From NCBI GenBank assembly GCA_947172415.1, contig OX359189.1, forward strand, positions 5,718,501 through 5,782,500: a stretch of DNA of 64,000 bases, written 5' to 3'. The first letter of the stretch is position 1. Each line of letters begins with the position of its first letter. Shown here piece by piece: positions 60,122-64,000 of this stretch. Source of the stretch: Chondrosia reniformis (taxonomy: Eukaryota; Porifera; Demospongiae; Chondrillida; Chondrillidae). A program made the position numbers and the translations under genes. The notes under the pieces were generated by a model that saw nothing but the letters and a program-made list of their open reading frames with translations, did not search any database and had not been told where the DNA came from.

Positions 60122-60663
60122 TAATGAAGACGATAAAGATTATTATGAAGAATGGAGACCTACATTCTCCAAGGGGAAGCTATATAAAGAGGAAGGTGCC
60201 TACTTACAACAAAGAGGATGAAGAATTGGATGAAGATTGGGATGGAGAAGGTGAAGAATTGGATGAAGATAGCAAAGAATGGAGACCTACGTTCTCCAAG
60301 GGTAAGCTATAAACAACAAAGAGGATGAAGAATTAGATGAAGATTGGGAAAGCGAAGAATGGGATGAAGATAGCGAAGATTGGAGACCTACATTCTCCAA
60401 TGGGAAGCTAAAGAGGAAGGTGCTTACTTACAACAACGAGGATGAAGAATTGGATGAAGATTGGGATGGATAAGGCGGAGAATCGGATAAAGATTGGGAT
60501 GGAAAAGATGAAAAATTGGATGAAGAGTATGAGGAATGGCACAAAAAAATGAATTCAAGCCAGAGTACAAAGGAAGCAGTTTTGACATTAAGGAGCATCA
60601 AGAGTTATTCAGAGATTAGTAATATGCTAAATGTCCATTCACCTCCTGTTAATATAGAGCGAT
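60122..60663 (+). pseudogene. Decayed acidic tandem-repeat coding sequence
   Basis: Three units of roughly 100-120 bp encode variants of WRPTFSKGKL, then TYNKEDEELDEDWDG. The repeats are clear but frame changes between units break any long product, and an in-frame stop follows the third DEDWDG. The downstream frame EEWHKKMNSSQSTKEAV keeps a similar composition up to about 60663. This could be a dead host gene for an acidic repeat protein or a live gene whose short introns were not resolved. An upstream open frame from 59844 with a signal-like start overlaps the LINE fragment on the other strand and is doubtful. Confidence 0.4.
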
Positions 60664-60889
60664 AAGGATTCCCGTTAGCAAAAGAAACACATGCACAGAC
60701 TCTGTAAACTCCTAGTTTGCATTGGTTCACTAACATTTACAACCTCTCGAGTTGGCAGAAATTCCAAAACATTTACATTCGTTTACGTAGGAAAACAGAG
60801 ACTTTACGTACTAGGGAGTAAAACAGCTTATTGTTTATATAGTCTTATAATAACAATGAATATTGAAAGGTAATCAAGAGAATATCATA

Positions 60890-61280
60890 TACCGTATATG
60901 TCCGAATAGAGGCCCAGGCCTCTATTTCTTTCCAGGGAGTTTTGACCCGGCCACTATTCAAGCCCGGCCTCTATTTGAGCCCGGCTTTTATAAAATTACC
61001 TGAATTTTTGAGCGCCTACTTCTGTCGTAGAAGAGAGCATTGTTAGAGGGCCACGACATTGTACGACTTCCTCTTAGACATCGTTCGCTTGCAGCAAGAA
61101 TCTCATGTGTAGCGGTTGTCGTACCTCACAGTTGCCCACGAAGCACAAACCATGTCAATTGAGAGGCCTTGCGTATTGGGCGATCCCAGCCACTATTCGA
61201 GACCCAGCCTCTATTAAAGAATTGGCCTCAGCACCCCCGGCCTCTATTTGAGCCCAGCTTCTATACGGACATATACGGTA
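60890..61280. mobile_element. 391 bp MITE with 21 bp terminal inverted repeats
   Basis: TACCGTATATGTCCGAATAG at the left and the complement of the right end, TACCGTATATGTCCGTATAG, are nearly identical. Inside are several copies of CCCGGCCTCTATT, arranged in both orientations near the ends. No coding capacity. The superfamily was not decided. Confidence 0.8.
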
Positions 61281-62201
61281 CGTAACATGTGAATTAAAAT
61301 GGCCACTTTTTGATAGTTTTAATTGTTTTTGGGCTTCATTCACCTGACAAGCGAGTATTGTTGTAAGTTTCTTTGTTGTTCATGTTTAGGATTTTATTTA
61401 GTCACAATATTTGTTTTGATTTTTTGTCAAATTGTTAGTTTATGTACGTGTGCTGCCTACAAGTCAAAATTACTGACAGTATCAGAGTATTCTGATCTAT
61501 TTATACTATTTCTAAATGAAACGCTTATTTATATCCTTGATTGTAACCTTTTTGTAATTATTGCTTCGAAATTATATAGAGTTGTGCACATATTGCCTTC
61601 GTCTGACCTTAGAAATTTGGCAACATAAAAATAATGTTAAGCTTCTTTCAAGATATGTAACGTAAATGAAGCTATCCACAAGAAAAAGAAAGTTAATGAT
61701 TTTTTAAACAAAATCTGATTTAGGATCTTGCTAAGTGTCATATACGTACGTATGTGTATAAGCTTATAGGGTTTCCTTCATCAATCTTCCAGGCATGAAT
61801 TTTGTATTTACAAGATATACAGTTAATGTATAAATGAGAATATAACTGTGAACGTATATATATAGTAAATTACAAGCAGTTAAATAATTCAATAAATACT
61901 AGTTCAACAATACATCATGCATATTAAAGCTATCACATCAGCTATCACAGCTGTACCAGTTAACCTTTAGTGACAGCCACGAGAACCATTTTGCCAGCCC
62001 TAGATGCTCCCTCTATATTTCTGTAGTACTCTCTAATACTTAGTTTTGACCTTTCATGTTTGGTTTTTAGTAATTACATATCTACACTTTTCTCCCCCAA
62101 TTTATTTCTGTAGTATCTGGTATTCTCTACTGATTGTTTCTCAAGGTCTTTTAATTCACCTAAATATTTGTTTACTGCATGCTGTTCTAAGTTTTTCTTA
62201 A
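61281..62201. other. Region without recognised genes
   Basis: AT-rich sequence between two MITEs. An open frame at 61323-61628 is hydrophobic (FCQIVSLCTCAAYKSKLL, FIIVASKLY-like) but unlike known proteins and probably chance. Confidence 0.4.
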
Positions 62202-62822
62202 CCCTTTATGCGCGAGTGACGCATATTTGCGTCAATTAATTAGGTATCTTCAATAGCGAGTGCCGCATATTTGTGTCAAAGATACCATGGACGTTTTGTA
62301 GTAAGATTTACAGAGCTACATAACACTGCTGCAGCCGAAATGTTGGCGATACAAAGACTAAAGACGGTGGTTTATTTGTGCGCCTTATTCTGCTTGCCAC
62401 CCTTCACTTGACGGTTTGGTAAACAATTTGTTTGAGGCTACGACGCTTCTCCAATGTTCTAGGGCTTTGAAAAGACTACATAAAGATATACCGTTACAAA
62501 AGGATAACCAGGGCTCTTCCTGACCGAATTTGCTTCCGTAGATAGTCAGAGAAAGCTTCTTACCCGAAGGGAACTTAGAAAACATAGCCGTGCTTACTTT
62601 CTTCACTAAAAGAGGTAATATCTCGAAAATTAGAGCATCTTAGAAGCCAATAGAGCAACAAAATATGGCTAAAAATCGGCATCAAAGTTTTACCGTCATA
62701 AAGAGTTACCACATTCCTATCGAGGTGACGAATTTTAATTCCTGCCTCATGGTGTCCTCGTGACAATTAAATATCGCTTCTGGTGATTATTACGCCCACG
62801 TAATTATCTCGCGCATAAAGGG
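62202..62822. mobile_element. piggyBac-like MITE with TTAA target sites
   Basis: Perfect 15 bp terminal inverted repeats CCCTTTATGCGCGAG (62202-62216) and CTCGCGCATAAAGGG (62808-62822) are flanked by TTAA on both sides (62198-62201 and 62823-62826), the hallmark of piggyBac insertion. At 621 bp it is too short to code for a transposase. Perfect ends suggest a fairly recent insertion. Confidence 0.9.
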
Positions 62823-62826
62823 TTAA

Positions 62827-64000
62827 ATTATATCCTCTGCTAAACCTTTATATTGACTATGTTTGATTTGACTCTTATTAGAAGTATGTTTTTTCTTTTC
62901 CTTACCCCACCAACTTTAGAGATAACTTGACATTTGTTAACCCATTCTTGGGTTCTTAGGTTGTTGGCTTCCCTATAGAAAGGATTCTATTTTCCATGGT
63001 TATATGGGAGGTCAGGATCCTCTATTTCTGGTTCTACAGTGGTAAGGATAGGCATCCTAGCTTCAACTATTTAATATTCTTCCCCTTGGTCCTCATTTGC
63101 TGTCACTATGGGCATTAACTTCTTAGCTGTGTCAGGTGGGGTCAGCAAGTCAGCAGGTATAGCCATATTAGGATTTGGGTCATTTTCAAAAAGTCTCCTG
63201 ACCACAAGGAATCATTTTTTATGTTGCCTTCTTTTTCTGGTTAGGTGCTTATACCTTTGCTATGGGACTGAATATGGTTGATGGAATTTTAGCATCTGCA
63301 ATGAAAAAAGTGAGTTAGTAATATGTATATGCATGTATGGTCGTCCACTCAAAACTGCAGAATGTATGACCTATAGTGGATAGGTACCACCTGAATCAGG
63401 CACTCCACATCCACTGACAATACTGTTTACCTATACTAATGCACCTACAGTGGATAGGTACCACCTGAATCAAGCACTCCACATCCACTTTATTATTTTA
63501 TGTATATCTACAACCTATTTATTCAGTGCATGCAGGCTCTGGTCACCTTCAGTTTTTTTAGGGCTGAACCTTTTTAAAATGCTATAGCTGTTATTCTTCA
63601 TATATAAGGATATAAGTCACTAAATGTCAGATACATGTCATGTGATTTTGTCCAAAAATAGGTGATTTGACATTCTGATTCCTTATTTGTACATAGGCAC
63701 AATCAAGGCTATAAATAGTACATGGAATCAGTCTATACTTAGAAGTCAACTTCTGAGCATGCTCAACTCCACATTACTTTTACATATAGTTTATAATGCA
63801 ATAATTTGTATAAACAGTAATGTATAAAGAAACATTGAAATGGTCTTAATAAACAGGTTTTACTGTATATAAAAAGTGCATGGATGTGTATGACCTTCCT
63901 ATCCTGGATGGACCATGTGCTTGCAAACATGGAGCTTTTTCATTGGTTATCTATTTTAGGAAAGAGTATATTTAGTATCCACCTACAACAATTATCTGGA
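62827..64000. other. Right-end region, no gene established
   Basis: Contains a direct duplication at 63371-63489 (unit of 73 bases with GTGGATAGGTACCACCTGAA and CACTCCACATCCACT). A candidate exon at 63245-63309 (AYTFAMGLNMVDGILASAMK, AG before and GTGAGT after) could belong to a gene continuing to the right, but no partner exon was found. Confidence 0.4.

Noticed and set aside
59844-60221. Secreted protein starting MKTKCLNKFLLALFVAG
   Set aside because: Its signal-like start is the antisense of the LINE 2A and hydrophobic segment, so the hydrophobicity is explained by the other strand; the remainder runs into the decayed repeat.

Overview
This 64 kb window is intron-rich animal nuclear DNA, AT-rich and gene-dense, most likely from a sponge or another early-branching metazoan. 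The evidence is the mix of animal signalling genes (MAP3K1, TRAF, bHLH-PAS, USF, DCAF15, AIMP1), many short GT-AG introns, a class I (iron-sulphur) fumarase of a type unusual in animals, and a load of Penelope-like, hAT-like, pogo-like and piggyBac-like remnants. The species is an inference. Exon joins below were made by reading splice sites and checking codon phase by eye; no transcript was available.

Layout, left to right. 1-88: end of a pogo-like element. 453-1960 (+): last exons of an unrecognised gene. 2339-4703 (+): an unrecognised, probably secreted protein of about 650 residues. 4704-6699: intergenic DNA with tandem repeats and GC-rich hairpins. 6700-14080 (+): a receptor-like membrane protein with a tyrosine-kinase-like domain that has lost its catalytic residues; its introns hold a 17 bp minisatellite, a retrozyme-like hammerhead-ribozyme element and a small MITE. 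14338-19711 (+): AIMP1/EMAP-II, with a Penelope-like element nested in a pogo-like element in one intron. 20487-23982 (-): class I fumarate hydratase. 24244-27266 (-): a protein kinase apparently fused through a coiled coil to an NHL-type beta-propeller. 28049-31546 (-): DCAF15-like ubiquitin-ligase substrate receptor. 31955-38143 (-): class I bHLH-PAS factor, closest to AHR. 38519-42792 (-): TRAF with RING, zinc fingers, coiled coil and MATH domain. 42793-44736: spacer with a 600 bp tetranucleotide satellite. 44737-55278 (+): MAP3K1 (MEKK1) in 19 exons with SWIM, RING and kinase domains. 56119-58542 (-): USF bHLH-leucine-zipper factor with two CACGTG boxes just upstream. 58613-64000: gene-poor DNA with three terminal-inverted-repeat elements, a LINE fragment carrying a 2A-like peptide, and a decayed acidic repeat.

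Several genes belong to linked processes: TRAF and MAP3K1 are classic partners in immune and stress signalling, and they stand head to head here. DCAF15, TRAF and the MAP3K1 RING domain all concern ubiquitin. Nothing suggests an operon. The observation most worth checking is the hammerhead motif inside a 348 bp direct-repeat unit at 11805-12228, which looks like an animal retrozyme. The kinase-NHL fusion, the receptor pseudokinase and the unrecognised secreted protein follow.
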